The notes under the pieces were generated by a model, which worked only from the letters and a program-made list of their open reading frames with translations, searched no databases and was not told the DNA's origin. From assembly GCA_020250005.1 (NCBI GenBank), contig JADCES010000196.1, forward strand, positions 1 through 44,313: 44,313 nt of DNA, in the 5' to 3' direction. Each line of letters starts with the position of its first letter. The first letter of the stretch is position 1. Below are positions 1 through 8,060 of this stretch, in pieces. The translations under genes were made by a program, and so were the position numbers. The DNA comes from Roseomonas sp. (GTDB lineage Bacteria; Pseudomonadota; Alphaproteobacteria; Acetobacterales; Acetobacteraceae).

Positions 1-1394
1 GGCACGCCACGCGGCGCGGGGGGAATGCCCGTCAGGTCGAAGGTGCCAAGCTGCTTGTTATCGGCAGCCATTTCACGTTCGCCCTGATAGACCTTGATGG
101 TGACCGCGGTTTGATTGTCATCCGCCGTGGAGAAGGTCTGGCTCTTCTTCGTCGGGATCGTCGTGTTGCGATCAATCAGGCGCGTGAAGACGCCACCCAA
201 GGTTTCAATACCAAGGCTGAGCGGCGTCACATCCAGCAGCAGTACATCCTTGACATCGCCCTTCAGCACGCCGCCCTGAATGGCCGCGCCAATGGCGACG
301 ACTTCATCGGGGTTCACGTTGCGCGCGGGTTCCTTGCCGAAGAATTGGCGAACCGCTTCCACAACCTTCGGCATGCGTGTCATGCCGCCGACCAGGATCA
401 CCTCATCCACTTCATTGGCGGCAAGGCCGGCATCCTTCAGCGCCTGGCGGCAGGGTTCCAAGGTGCGGCTGATCAGATCATCCACCAAGGCTTCAAGCTT
501 AGAGCGGGTGACTTTCATCACCAGATGCTTGGGGCCAGAGGCATCGGCCGTGATGAAGGGCAGGTTGACTTCGGTTTCCTTGGAAGAGGAAAGCTCGATC
601 TTTGCCTTTTCTGCCGCTTCCTTCAGGCGTTGCAGCGCAAGCTTATCGCCGCGCAGGTCAATGCCCTGTTCCTTGCGGAATTCATCGGCCAGATAGTCAA
701 TGATGCGCTGGTCGAAATCCTCACCACCCAGGAAGGTGTCACCATTGGTGGATTTCACTTCGAACACGCCATCGCCGATTTCCAGCACGGAAACGTCGAA
801 AGTGCCGCCACCAAGGTCATAAACCGCGATGGTGCCGCCCTTCTTCTGGTCCATGCCATAGGCGAGCGCGGCGGCGGTTGGTTCATTGATGATGCGCAGC
901 ACTTCAAGCCCGGCAACCGTGCCGGCTTCCTTGGTGGCTTGGCGCTGGGCGTCATTGAAATAGGCGGGTACGGTAATGACGGCCTGGGAAACCTTCTCAC
1001 CCAGATGGGCTTCGGCAGTTTCCTTCATCTTGGTCAGCACCATGGCGCTGATCTGCTGCGGCGCGTAGGTCTTGCCATCCACCTCAACCCAGGCATCGCC
1101 ATTGGGGGCCTTGGTGATCTTGAAGGGGGCAAGCCCGATATCCTTTTGCACCATCGGGTCATCAAAGCGCCGGCCAATCAGGCGCTTCACCGCGTAAAGC
1201 GTGCCCGTGGGGTTGGTAACCGCCTGGCGCTTCGCCGATTGCCCGACCAGCCTTTCGCCATTCTTCGCAAACGCGATCATGGAAGGCGTGGTGCGCGCGC
1301 CTTCGGCGTTTTCAATCACGCGCACATCCTTGCCTTCAAGAATGGCGACGCAGGAATTGGTGGTGCCGAGGTCTATGCCAATGACCTTACTCAT
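1..1394 (-). CDS. dnaK: Chaperone DnaK (Hsp70), 5' part, truncated by window edge
   Basis: Reading the minus strand from the ATG at 1392-1394 gives an uninterrupted frame of 464 codons that runs off the left edge. It starts [18 protein letters not shown], the Hsp70 phosphate-1 loop. Later come [20 protein letters not shown], the [15 protein letters not shown] phosphate-2 loop, the [12 protein letters not shown] adenosine motif, the hydrophobic [14 protein letters not shown] linker and the start of the substrate-binding domain. So the whole ATPase domain and part of the beta-sandwich are present; the rest of the binding domain and the lid (family total about 630-640 residues) lie outside. It folds and refolds client proteins in the cytosol with DnaJ and GrpE. 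AGGAG-like bases lie just upstream of the ATG. A possible heat-shock promoter is noted separately. Confidence 0.97.
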   Translation of the reverse strand, partial: MSKVIGIDLGTTNSCVAILEGKDVRVIENAEGARTTPSMIAFAKNGERLVGQSAKRQAVTNPTGTLYAVKRLIGRRFDDPMVQKDIGLAPFKITKAPNGDAWVEVDGKTYAPQQISAMVLTKMKETAEAHLGEKVSQAVITVPAYFNDAQRQATKEAGTVAGLEVLRIINEPTAAALAYGMDQKKGGTIAVYDLGGGTFDVSVLEIGDGVFEVKSTNGDTFLGGEDFDQRIIDYLADEFRKEQGIDLRGDKLALQRLKEAAEKAKIELSSSKETEVNLPFITADASGPKHLVMKVTRSKLEALVDDLISRTLEPCRQALKDAGLAANEVDEVILVGGMTRMPKVVEAVRQFFGKEPARNVNPDEVVAIGAAIQGGVLKGDVKDVLLLDVTPLSLGIETLGGVFTRLIDRNTTIPTKKSQTFSTADDNQTAVTIKVYQGEREMAADNKQLGTFDLTGIPPAPRGV

Positions 1395-1531
1395 CCGAAG
1401 TCTCCTCTGCGGCGGATCGCGGCGGCCCGATATGGCACCACGGCGACCCCCTGTGCTGTACGGTGGCCAAGCGCCACCGCGGATGGGGTTACATTAAGCC
1501 TTGCCCAGACCGGGCGCGGCTGACGGTCAGG

Positions 1532-1560
1532 ATGTATGTAACCGCGCCGCGTGAGACAAG
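1532..1560 (-). promoter_or_regulatory. Candidate RpoH (sigma-32)-type promoter for dnaK
   Basis: On the minus strand this reads CTTGTCT, 15 bases, then CATACAT. The CTTG element and spacing resemble RpoH promoters, which usually drive dnaK. The implied mRNA leader is about 130 nt and contains a small hairpin (arms 1461-1467 and 1473-1479). The match is by eye only and the -10 part is imperfect. Confidence 0.3.
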
Positions 1561-1593
1561 ATGCCTCGGCCCGATCAGACGCAAAAAGACGGG

Positions 1594-2121
1594 TTAACGC
1601 GGCCCGCGGCGGCGGTTGCGGTCCAGCTCCTCGGCCGTTAGCGCAAAGGATATCCGCACCCGATATTCCGCCGGGTTGCGCCCGGCAGGGAAGATGATGC
1701 TCTCAGGCGCGGTGGTGACCCGGGCGCGGGTCTGATTGCCCTCAAAATTCACCGCCAGCAGCGCATCCTTCCGTTGGACCAATTGGCTGTCATCGCCACT
1801 GGTGACCGCCAGGAACCAGGGGAATTCCGCCCGATTCCCGCGCGAAGCCGGGCCACGTTCCACATCCATGATGGCGGCGACCCGCACATCCACCCCGCCG
1901 CCCCGGACATTGGCGCAGGTCACGCTGACCCCCGCCATGCGGCCATCCACCACCATCGCCGCCAGATCAGGCGGCGCGCCCGGCCGGTAGCGGGTGATAT
2001 CCGACCCATCGGCCAGGATCGTCACCCTGGGGCAGGGCGCCAGCACCGGCTCCCGCGATGAGGAGCCAGACCCGCAAGCTGCGACCAGCCCTGCCAAAAT
2101 CAGAACCCCGAACCGCCCCAT
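1594..2121 (-). CDS. Small predicted lipoprotein of unknown function
   Basis: The frame is open upstream to 2238, but the ATG at 2119-2121 is preferred: AAAGGGGG lies 7-8 bases upstream and the protein then starts MGRFGVLILAGLVAACGSG, a lipoprotein signal with lipobox VAAC and mature N-terminal Cys near residue 16. The 175-residue product would be anchored in the cell envelope. The mature part is mostly beta-like, with two cysteines (CPRVTIL, VTCANVRG) that could pair, and an arginine-rich end. I do not recognise a named domain. It is transcribed away from ispH, with about 100 bp between the two starts. Confidence 0.75.
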   Translation of the reverse strand: MGRFGVLILAGLVAACGSGSSSREPVLAPCPRVTILADGSDITRYRPGAPPDLAAMVVDGRMAGVSVTCANVRGGGVDVRVAAIMDVERGPASRGNRAEFPWFLAVTSGDDSQLVQRKDALLAVNFEGNQTRARVTTAPESIIFPAGRNPAEYRVRISFALTAEELDRNRRRGPR

Positions 2122-2224
2122 GCCGAAACCCCCTTTGAGCCGCACGGCCCTGCGGCTACTCTGACCATTCTTCGCGCCGCGCCGCAACCCGTGGCCGGCC
2201 CCATTTGGATGGACCCTTGCGCCC

Positions 2225-3181
2225 ATGGCCTCTGCCAAGCCGACCCTTCAGCTTCTGCTCGCCGGCCCGCGCGGCTTTTGCGCCGGCGTGGACCGCGCCA
2301 TCAAGATTGTCGAGGAAGCGCTGAAACGCCACGGCGCGCCAGTCTATGTGCGGCATGAGATTGTCCATAACCGCTTCGTGGTGGAAAGTCTGGAAAAGCA
2401 GGGCGCGATTTTCGTCGAGGAACTAAGTGAAATCCCCGATGACGGCCAGCCCGTGGTGTTTTCCGCCCATGGCGTGCCGAAATCCGTCCCGGCCGAGGCA
2501 GCGCAGCGCATGATGTTTGCGCTGGACGCCACCTGCCCGCTGGTGAGCAAGGTGCATCGCGAAGCCGAACGCCATCATGAACATGGCCGTCATCTTTTCC
2601 TTATTGGCCATGCCGGCCATCCGGAGGTGATCGGCACCATGGGCCAATTGCCCGAAGGTGCCGTGACCCTGGTGCAGGATGCGGCGGATGCGGAAAGCGT
2701 GGCAGCGCCTGAGGGCGCCACACTCGCCTACACAACCCAAACCACGCTTTCCGTGGATGATACGGCTGAGATCATCAGCATCCTGCAACGGCGCTTTCCC
2801 GACATTCGCGGCCCGGCCAAGGAAGATATCTGCTACGCCACCACCAATCGCCAGGCGGCAGTGAAGGCGATTGCCGCACGGTCCGATCTGGTGGTGGTGG
2901 TGGGCGCGCCCAATTCATCCAATAGCCAACGCCTGCGCGAAGTGGCGGAGCGCAGCGGCGCGCGCCGCGCAGTGATGGTGCAGCGCGGTGCTGATCTTGA
3001 TCTTGCGCTGGTGCAGGGCTGCAAGACCGTAGGCGTGACCGCCGGTGCCAGCGCGCCCGAAGTGCTGGTGGAAGAAGTACTTGCCCGGCTTCGTGAAGCC
3101 TATGCGCTGGAAATCGAAGAAGTGGTGGTGGCCGTAGAACAAATCACCTTCCGCCTGCCGCGCGGGCTCGCCGCCGAATAA
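2225..3181 (+). CDS. ispH: 4-hydroxy-3-methylbut-2-enyl diphosphate reductase (IspH/LytB)
   Basis: Last step of the MEP isoprenoid pathway: the [4Fe-4S] enzyme reduces HMBPP to IPP and DMAPP in the cytosol. The 318-residue protein has the three cluster cysteines in family context: C19 ([13 protein letters not shown]), C104 ([10 protein letters not shown]) and C203 ([10 protein letters not shown]). The GHPEVIGT motif with the proton-relay Glu134, TQTTLSVDD, and [14 protein letters not shown], which binds the diphosphate, are all present. Length is normal. The ATG at 2225 gives the usual short N-terminus before [12 protein letters not shown], although no strong Shine-Dalgarno is visible. The stop overlaps the next gene's start as TAATG, so thrB is probably translationally coupled. 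Fusing isoprenoid and threonine genes in one operon is common in Alphaproteobacteria. Confidence 0.97.
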   Translation: MASAKPTLQLLLAGPRGFCAGVDRAIKIVEEALKRHGAPVYVRHEIVHNRFVVESLEKQGAIFVEELSEIPDDGQPVVFSAHGVPKSVPAEAAQRMMFALDATCPLVSKVHREAERHHEHGRHLFLIGHAGHPEVIGTMGQLPEGAVTLVQDAADAESVAAPEGATLAYTTQTTLSVDDTAEIISILQRRFPDIRGPAKEDICYATTNRQAAVKAIAARSDLVVVVGAPNSSNSQRLREVAERSGARRAVMVQRGADLDLALVQGCKTVGVTAGASAPEVLVEEVLARLREAYALEIEEVVVAVEQITFRLPRGLAAE

Positions 3182-4161
3182 TGGCTGTCTATACTGAAGT
3201 TTCGGATGAGGCGCTCCGCGTCTTCCTGGCCGATTATGCGCTGGGTGAATTGCTCGCCTTTCGCGGCATTGCAGAGGGTGTCGAGAATTCCAATTACGCG
3301 CTGAAGACGGAGAGCGGCGATTTCATCCTGACGCTTTATGAAAAGCGCGTGGACCCGGCGGAGCTGCCCTATTTCCTTGGCCTGATGGAACATCTGGCCG
3401 AGCGCGGCATGGCCTGCCCGACGCCGGTGCATGGGCGCGATGGCGCGGCCTTGCGCGAATTGGCGGGGCGGCCGGCGGCGATTGTCACCTTTCTGCCGGG
3501 TGTTTGGCCGCGCCGCGTGCGGGCGGAACATTGCGCGCCTCTGGGCAGGGCCTTGGCGGAGATGCATTTGGCCGGGGCAGGGTTTGCGATGCGCCGGCCC
3601 AATGCGCTTGGCCCCAAGGGCTGGGCGCCCTTGCTGGATGGTTGCCGCGCGCGCGGCGATGAGGTGCAGCCCGGCCTGATTGCGGAACTTGATGGGGCGC
3701 TCACCGGCATTCTTTCCGCCTGGCCCAACGAGGGCAGCCTGCCGGTTGGGCAAATCCACGCCGATCTTTTTCCCGATAACGCATTTTTCCTGCCGGGCGC
3801 CGATGGCCAGCCGCGCGTCTCCGGCGTGATTGATTTCTATTTCGCCTGCACGGATCTTTTCGCCTATGACATCGCCGTTTGCCTGAATGCCTGGTGCTTT
3901 GAGGCGGATTATTCCTTCAACGTGACGCGCGCGCGCGCCATGCTTGGCGCCTATCGCGCCATGCGTCCCATGAGTGAGGCTGAACTGGCTGCCCTGCCGG
4001 TGCTGTGCCGCGGTGCGGCGCTGCGCTTTCTGCTGACCCGGCTATATGACTGGACGCACACACCTGAAGGCGCGCTGGTAACGCGCAAGGACCCGGTGGA
4101 ATACTTGCGGAAACTACGCTTCTTCAGCGGCGCCGAAACACTTGCGGCCTTTGGCCTGTGA
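3181..4161 (+). CDS. thrB: Homoserine kinase, ThrB type with APH-like fold
   Basis: Phosphorylates L-homoserine with ATP in threonine biosynthesis. The 326-residue protein belongs to the choline-kinase/APH-fold homoserine kinases of alpha- and some gammaproteobacteria, not the GHMP type. It starts [16 protein letters not shown] and has [20 protein letters not shown] (nucleotide-binding N-lobe, residues 33-52), the Brenner-type catalytic stretch [13 protein letters not shown] with H193 and D195, and the metal-binding D218 in [11 protein letters not shown]. It lies between ispH (1-bp TAATG overlap) and rnhA (4-bp GTGA overlap), so the three are one transcript. Length matches the family and no key motif is missing. 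Confidence 0.95.
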   Translation: MAVYTEVSDEALRVFLADYALGELLAFRGIAEGVENSNYALKTESGDFILTLYEKRVDPAELPYFLGLMEHLAERGMACPTPVHGRDGAALRELAGRPAAIVTFLPGVWPRRVRAEHCAPLGRALAEMHLAGAGFAMRRPNALGPKGWAPLLDGCRARGDEVQPGLIAELDGALTGILSAWPNEGSLPVGQIHADLFPDNAFFLPGADGQPRVSGVIDFYFACTDLFAYDIAVCLNAWCFEADYSFNVTRARAMLGAYRAMRPMSEAELAALPVLCRGAALRFLLTRLYDWTHTPEGALVTRKDPVEYLRKLRFFSGAETLAAFGL

Positions 4162-4619
4162 CTGGCAGTGCAGACCCGCGCCCCTTGGTCCAGATTTGGA
4201 CCGATGGCGGCTGCAAACCCAACCCCGGCCCCGGCGGCTGGGCCGCCATTCTGCGCTTTGGCGAACATGAACGGGAGCTTTCGGGCGGCGAGGCCGAGAC
4301 CACCAATAACCGCATGGAATTGACCGCGGCCTTGCGGGCGCTTGAGGCGCTGAAAAAACCCTGCCGTGTCGCCCTGCATACCGATAGTGAATATCTGCGC
4401 AATGGCATCAGCCGCTGGATCCATGGCTGGGTGCGCGCCAATTGGCGCAATGCGGCGAAGGAGCCTGTGAAGAATTTGGATTTGTGGCAGGCCATCCTGG
4501 CCGCGGCCAAGCCGCATGAGATTGAATGGCATTGGGTGCGCGGCCATGCCGGGGATCCGATGAATGAACGTGCCGATGCGCTGGCGACAGCAGCGCGGGA
4601 CGCGGCTTCGAGAGATTGA
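4158..4619 (+). CDS. rnhA: Ribonuclease HI
   Basis: Cleaves the RNA strand of RNA-DNA hybrids in the cytosol. The 153-residue protein carries the DEDD metal-binding set: D16 ([17 protein letters not shown]), E54 ([10 protein letters not shown]), D76 (LHTDSEYL) and D140 (NERADALA), with H130 in VRGHAGDP. The basic loop ([16 protein letters not shown]) that binds hybrid is also present. The start is GTG at 4158-4160, which overlaps the thrB stop as GTGA. An ATG start would lose the first strand and D16. It is the last gene of the ispH-thrB-rnhA operon; a 207-bp gap follows. Confidence 0.96.
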   Translation: MTGSADPRPLVQIWTDGGCKPNPGPGGWAAILRFGEHERELSGGEAETTNNRMELTAALRALEALKKPCRVALHTDSEYLRNGISRWIHGWVRANWRNAAKEPVKNLDLWQAILAAAKPHEIEWHWVRGHAGDPMNERADALATAARDAASRD

Positions 4620-4728
4620 CCTTGCTTGGCCGGCACTGAGCGCCATCGGATACGCCACGAATGGATATCGCTTGGTGCCTTTACCTCGCTTGGCAGGGGA
4701 TGTTGCCGCCGCATTGCCAAGCCAGTCG

Positions 4729-4742
4729 AAACCAGCTGGTTT
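4729..4742. promoter_or_regulatory. Perfect 14-bp palindrome, candidate operator
   Basis: AAACCAGCTGGTTT is a perfect dyad centred about 90 bp upstream of the DapA-like gene start at 4827, within the only long gap of this region. Its size suits a homodimeric repressor such as a LacI or GntR member. A weak -35-like TTGAAA (4741-4746) abuts it. No regulator gene is adjacent, so the cognate protein is unknown. Confidence 0.3.
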
Positions 4743-4826
4743 GAAAATCCTTGTCTTCCGCCGAAATCTGCCAGATGCTGCCCGGCGCAGCCAAAGCTAC
4801 GGCACCAAGAAAAGGAGAGGACGTTC

Positions 4827-5726
4827 ATGCTCAGTGATCTTCGCGGCGTGATCCCGCCGATTTCCACCCCCTTCGACGCCCAAGGCAATGTGATCCACGC
4901 TGCCCTGGCAGAGATTGTTGAATTCCAGATCGCCGCTGGCGTGCATGGGTTGATCCCCGGCGGCAGCACGGGCGAAGGCCATACTTTTGAACGTGAGGAT
5001 TTTGCCCGCATGTTCGAAACCGTGGCCAAGACAAATCGTGGCCGCCTGCCCTTGCTTGCCGGGCTGATCGTGAATTCCACGCAGGAGGCAATCATCCGCG
5101 GGCGCATGGCCCGCGACCTTGGTGCGCAAGGGCTGCAGGTGACGCCGGTGCATTACCTGTTCAAGCCGGATGAGGAAGCAACACTCGCGCATTTCCGCGC
5201 TGTTGCCGAAGGCACGGGGCTGCCCATCCTGATCTATAATGTCATTCCGTGGAATTACCTTTCTCCTGCCCTGCTGCTGCGCATCATGCGCGAAGTGCCG
5301 GGCGTGGTTGGCGTGAAGCAAAGTTCGGGCGATCTCAAGCTGCTCGCGGATCTGGTCTTGCAGGCGCGGCCGCAGGATCTGATCTTCACGGCGATCGATG
5401 CGCTGCTCTATCCAAGCTATGCGCTCGGCGCGCGGGGCACGATCTCAGCCCTGCCGGCCGCTTCGCCGCATGCCAATGTGGCACTTTGGGATGCGGTGCA
5501 GCGCGGGGATCACGCGACCGCCAAGGCGCTGCATGAACGGCTTCTGGTGCTGTGGAATGCGCTATCGGCAGAAAATCTGCCGGCCAATGTGAAATATGCG
5601 CTGGCCTGTCAGGGGGTGCCTTCAGGGCTTTCCCGCGCGCCCATGCCCATGCCTGATGCAGCGCGCCAAGCGGCGATCCGCGCCGGGCTGGAAGGGCTTG
5701 GGGTGGCGCTTCGGAAAGCGGCGTAA
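4827..5726 (+). CDS. Dihydrodipicolinate synthase / N-acetylneuraminate lyase family protein
   Basis: Class I aldolase/lyase of the DapA-NAL superfamily (TIM barrel, Schiff base with a 2-oxo acid). The frame is open from 4626, but AAGGAGAGG (4812-4820) sits 6 bases before the ATG at 4827, giving 299 residues, the normal size, beginning MLSDLRGVIPPISTPFDAQG. Visible are GGSTGEG (45-51, carboxylate-binding loop), Y137 in LIYNVIPWN and the Schiff-base lysine K164 in VGVKQSSGD. Real DapA is usually essential and sits elsewhere; the WNYLSP loop and the stand-alone context suggest a catabolic paralogue (sugar-acid, hydroxyproline or similar aldolase/dehydratase). The substrate cannot be assigned. 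It has its own upstream gap with a palindrome and ends in a hairpin shared with the convergent stress-protein gene. Confidence 0.88.
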   Translation: MLSDLRGVIPPISTPFDAQGNVIHAALAEIVEFQIAAGVHGLIPGGSTGEGHTFEREDFARMFETVAKTNRGRLPLLAGLIVNSTQEAIIRGRMARDLGAQGLQVTPVHYLFKPDEEATLAHFRAVAEGTGLPILIYNVIPWNYLSPALLLRIMREVPGVVGVKQSSGDLKLLADLVLQARPQDLIFTAIDALLYPSYALGARGTISALPAASPHANVALWDAVQRGDHATAKALHERLLVLWNALSAENLPANVKYALACQGVPSGLSRAPMPMPDAARQAAIRAGLEGLGVALRKAA

Positions 5727-5741
5727 CTGCCGCTTCAATAA

Positions 5742-5765
5742 CTCCCCCGGATTGATCCGGGGGAG
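5742..5765. terminator. Perfect 10-bp stem-loop between convergent genes
   Basis: CTCCCCCGGA (5742-5751) pairs perfectly with TCCGGGGGAG (5756-5765) around a TTGA tetraloop. It lies 15 bp after the stop of the DapA-like gene and about 40 bp from the end of the convergent stress-protein gene. That position suits a bidirectional terminator, but there is no U-run on either side, so it may be a REP-like palindrome or an mRNA 3'-end protector. Confidence 0.5.
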
Positions 5766-5807
5766 GCCTTGCCGATTGCGGGGCGATTCCGCTTTGGTTG
5801 TTACTCC

Positions 5808-6647
5808 TTAATGCGAAAGCAACACCGGCACCGTCATTTCACGAAGCAGGCTACGCGTGACGCCACCAAGAACCAGTTCACGCCAACGCGAATGGCCATA
5901 GGCACCCATCACCAGCAAATCCGCGCCCATGTCACTCGCGTGATTGAGCAGCAGTCCAGAATCAGACACATCATCCGCAACCGCCTTGGCCACTTCCACC
6001 TTCAGCCCATGGCGCGCCAAATGCCGCGCGATATCGGCACCTGGTTCTTCACCATGCCCATCCAGACCGCGCTTGGGATTGGCCAGGAAAACCGTCGCTG
6101 TTTCTGCCTTTGCAATCAGCGGCAAGGCATCATGCAGCGCACGCGATGCTTCGCGGCTGGCATTCCAGCCAACCAGCACGCGCTTGCCGACGGATTTAAA
6201 ATTGCCGGCGAAGGGAATCGCCAATACGGGCCGACCGGAATCGAACACCACCGCTTCCAAAAGCCCGGCATTGTCGCTTTCCGGATCATCCTGGCCCAAC
6301 ACGATCAGATCGGCATAACGGCCATGCAGCGCGACAATCTCCGGCGTGGTGCCCTCCATCTGGCGCCACTCACCCATGATACCCTCACGCGCCAGCGCCG
6401 CTTCAAAAGCCGCCTTGAGCTTCACGCCGGCCGCAAGCGCCGATTGGCGCATCTGTTCCATCAATTCCGCGATTACCGCGCCACCGCCGCCACCATCGCC
6501 CATGGCCATGACCGGGATCGCAACATCAATGACCTGCAGCGCGGTCAAATGCGCGCCATGCTGCCGCGCGAGCGACGCCGCGATATCAAGCCGCACCTGT
6601 GCGCGCGGCGATTGATCCAAATGGACGAGAATTTCACAGAGCTTCAT
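5808..6647 (-). CDS. Universal stress protein, tandem UspA domains
   Basis: 279 residues forming two Usp domains, each usually about 140 residues. The start is the ATG at 6645-6647 with GGGAGGAGG 6-7 bases upstream; the protein begins MKLCEILVHLDQSPRAQ. The first domain lacks a clean nucleotide loop. The second (from VLVGWNASREASRAL) has the ATP-binding signature G-x2-G-x9-G-G/S in GAYGHSRWRELVLGGVTRSL. Tandem Usp proteins of this type occur in alphaproteobacterial low-oxygen regulons. Upstream is a CRP/FNR-type site with a -10-like hexamer at the class II spacing, so induction under low oxygen is the likely control. It is convergent with the DapA-like gene. Confidence 0.92.
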   Translation of the reverse strand: MKLCEILVHLDQSPRAQVRLDIAASLARQHGAHLTALQVIDVAIPVMAMGDGGGGGAVIAELMEQMRQSALAAGVKLKAAFEAALAREGIMGEWRQMEGTTPEIVALHGRYADLIVLGQDDPESDNAGLLEAVVFDSGRPVLAIPFAGNFKSVGKRVLVGWNASREASRALHDALPLIAKAETATVFLANPKRGLDGHGEEPGADIARHLARHGLKVEVAKAVADDVSDSGLLLNHASDMGADLLVMGAYGHSRWRELVLGGVTRSLLREMTVPVLLSH

Positions 6648-6674
6648 ATCAGCCTCCTCCCGAGGAATGGCGCA

Positions 6675-6716
6675 TGAATAGATGGGATCGTCAGACGCTG
6701 ACTTGATCAATGTCAA
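6675..6716 (-). promoter_or_regulatory. FNR/FixK-type box (6703-6716) and -10 element for the stress-protein gene
   Basis: On the minus strand TTGACATTGATCAA (6703-6716) fits the CRP/FNR-family consensus TTGAY-N4-RTCAA with no mismatch. TATTCA (6675-6680), a partial -10 match, is centred 32 bp downstream, the spacing of a class II FNR promoter with the box at -41.5. Transcription would start near 6668, leaving a 20-nt leader containing the Shine-Dalgarno. The regulator gene is not in the window. Confidence 0.6.
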
Positions 6717-6728
6717 GTTTGGCGCGCT

Positions 6729-7184
6729 TCAATCCTCCTCTGGGCGCTTCCAGGTGATGAACCAGCCGACATCCCCAGGAATTCCGCCCGGCCAATCAAG
6801 GATTTGCACCTTGATCTGAAAGCCGCGTGGCGCCAATTCGCGTTCATAGAAATCATAGGCGCGCTTTGGAAAGCCGCTCAGCCTTTCCCGCCAGGCAGGA
6901 TCATGGCTGGTCATGGACCGCCCCTGATCAGGCAGCCATTCGGATGGAAAACGCATCACCAGCGCTTCCTTCTCACCAGCATCCACCGCGCGCCGCACCA
7001 GGGTGGCGATACGGTCCAAGGCGTCGGGGGCGATTTCGCGCGCCTCAAACGCTTCGCGCAACTTTTCCTGTTCCGCGCGGCGCGCTGCTGCCTCGGCACG
7101 CTCCGCGGCCTCAGCAGCGCGCTTCTTGCCGTCCACGTAATCCCAAATAGATTGAGCGCTAAAATTCTGAGTGGGTAAGGTCAT
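6729..7184 (-). CDS. Conserved-looking cytosolic protein of unknown function
   Basis: 151 residues starting at the ATG at 7182-7184, with AAAGGA-type bases upstream. Residues about 18-55 are an Ala/Glu/Arg-rich amphipathic helix, probably a coiled coil (KKRAAEAAERAEAAARRAEQ). The rest is a globular alpha/beta part with LVMRFPSEWLPDQGRSM, KRAYDFYERELAPRGFQIKV and a Trp/Gly-rich end (DWPGGIPGDVGWFITWKRP). There is no signal peptide or membrane segment. I cannot name the family. It is followed by the stress-protein gene in the same direction after an 81-bp promoter gap, and has its own CRP/FNR-type box, so a low-oxygen role is an inference. Confidence 0.7.
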   Translation of the reverse strand: MTLPTQNFSAQSIWDYVDGKKRAAEAAERAEAAARRAEQEKLREAFEAREIAPDALDRIATLVRRAVDAGEKEALVMRFPSEWLPDQGRSMTSHDPAWRERLSGFPKRAYDFYERELAPRGFQIKVQILDWPGGIPGDVGWFITWKRPEED

Positions 7185-7202
7185 GATCGCGTCCTTTTTC
7201 CT

Positions 7203-7222
7203 TTGGCGCGTTATTGCGCCAA
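7203..7222. repeat. Small inverted repeat in the leader of the unknown gene
   Basis: TTGGCGC (7203-7209) and GCGCCAA (7216-7222) are perfect 7-bp arms around a 6-base loop. It overlaps the predicted transcription start downstream of the CRP/FNR-type box at 7239-7252. It could be a second operator or an mRNA hairpin; sequence alone does not decide. Confidence 0.35.
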
Positions 7223-7238
7223 GGTCTGAGACGCGTTC

Positions 7239-7252
7239 TTGATCTACATCAC
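7239..7252 (-). promoter_or_regulatory. Second CRP/FNR-type box, upstream of the unknown gene
   Basis: On the minus strand GTGATGTAGATCAA matches TTGAT-N4-ATCAA at nine of ten positions; with one flanking base it also gives the CRP half-site TGTGA. Its centre is 61.5 bp from the start at 7184, against 62.5 bp for the box of the neighbouring stress-protein gene. AATAAC (7210-7215), four of six matches to a -10, is centred 33 bp downstream. Confidence 0.45.
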
Positions 7253-7256
7253 AATT

Positions 7257-8060
7257 TTATCTGCCCTCAAAACTTGGTGCGCGTTTTTCCAGCATGGCAT
7301 CCACGGCTTCGCGATGATCCCGCGTACCATGTGCCAGCGCCTGATAGGCCGCCGACATTTCAAGTAGCGTCGACAACCGCGTGTGCTGGCTTTCGCGCAG
7401 CAGCCGCTTGGTCAGCCGTACTGCTTGTGGCGGATTGCCGGCGATTTTCGCGGCAATGGCACGCGCCGCATCCAATAGTGCTTCCGGCGCCACCACCTTT
7501 GAAACCATGCCGCAGGCTAAAGCCTCGGCCGGGCCAATCGTCTCACCAGTGAGTGACAATTCCAAAGCCTTCGACATGCCAACTACTTTCGGCAGCAGAT
7601 AGGCGCCACCATCACCTGGCACGATGCCGACCTTGACGAAACTCTCGGCAAACAGCGCCTTCTCACTGGCGACGCGAATATCGCACATCAGCGCAAGGTC
7701 GAGCCCTGCACCAATCGCCGGCCCATTCACTGCCGCAATGGTTGGAATATCCAATTCATACAGCGCGAGCGGAATCAACTGAATGCCGCGACGATAGGAT
7801 TCGCGAATCTCTGCCCCAGTGCCGCCGCCGGTAATGCCGGTTTTGTCCCGCATGCCCTTCAAATCACCGCCGGCACAAAAGGCCGAACCGGCTCCGGTCA
7901 CGATGACGCAGCGGACGCTATCATCCCGCGAAAGTGTGCGGCAGGCTGCTTCCACTTCCTCACATTCCGCGCGCGTCGAGATCGCATTGCGTTTTTCAGG
8001 CCGATTGAGCGTGAGGATGACGATGCCGCCTTCACGTTCGATATTCAGAAATGGGCTCAT
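7257..8060 (-). CDS. Enoyl-CoA hydratase/isomerase (crotonase) family protein
   Basis: 267 residues, start ATG at 8058-8060 overlapping the preceding acyl-CoA dehydrogenase stop as ATGA. The protein begins MSPFLNIEREGGIVILTLNRPEKRNAIS. Crotonase oxyanion-hole segments are present: FCAGGDLKGM (61-70) and AAVNGPAIGAGLDLALMCD (109-127). Compared with classical enoyl-CoA hydratase, the first catalytic Glu (in the QPE motif) is replaced by Phe141, while Asp150 occurs in the following PGDGG turn. It may therefore be an isomerase or a hydratase with shifted chemistry. It is the last gene of the nine-gene acyl-CoA operon. Confidence 0.88.
   Translation of the reverse strand: MSPFLNIEREGGIVILTLNRPEKRNAISTRAECEEVEAACRTLSRDDSVRCVIVTGAGSAFCAGGDLKGMRDKTGITGGGTGAEIRESYRRGIQLIPLALYELDIPTIAAVNGPAIGAGLDLALMCDIRVASEKALFAESFVKVGIVPGDGGAYLLPKVVGMSKALELSLTGETIGPAEALACGMVSKVVAPEALLDAARAIAAKIAGNPPQAVRLTKRLLRESQHTRLSTLLEMSAAYQALAHGTRDHREAVDAMLEKRAPSFEGR

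Noticed and set aside
111-1523. 470-codon plus-strand open frame at the left end
   Set aside because: It is antisense to dnaK, whose minus-strand frame has unmistakable Hsp70 motifs throughout. High GC makes long antisense frames common.
4827-5726. Housekeeping dapA
   Set aside because: The Schiff-base Lys and Tyr are present, but there is no lysine-pathway neighbour and the loops differ from those I associate with DapA, so only the superfamily is called.
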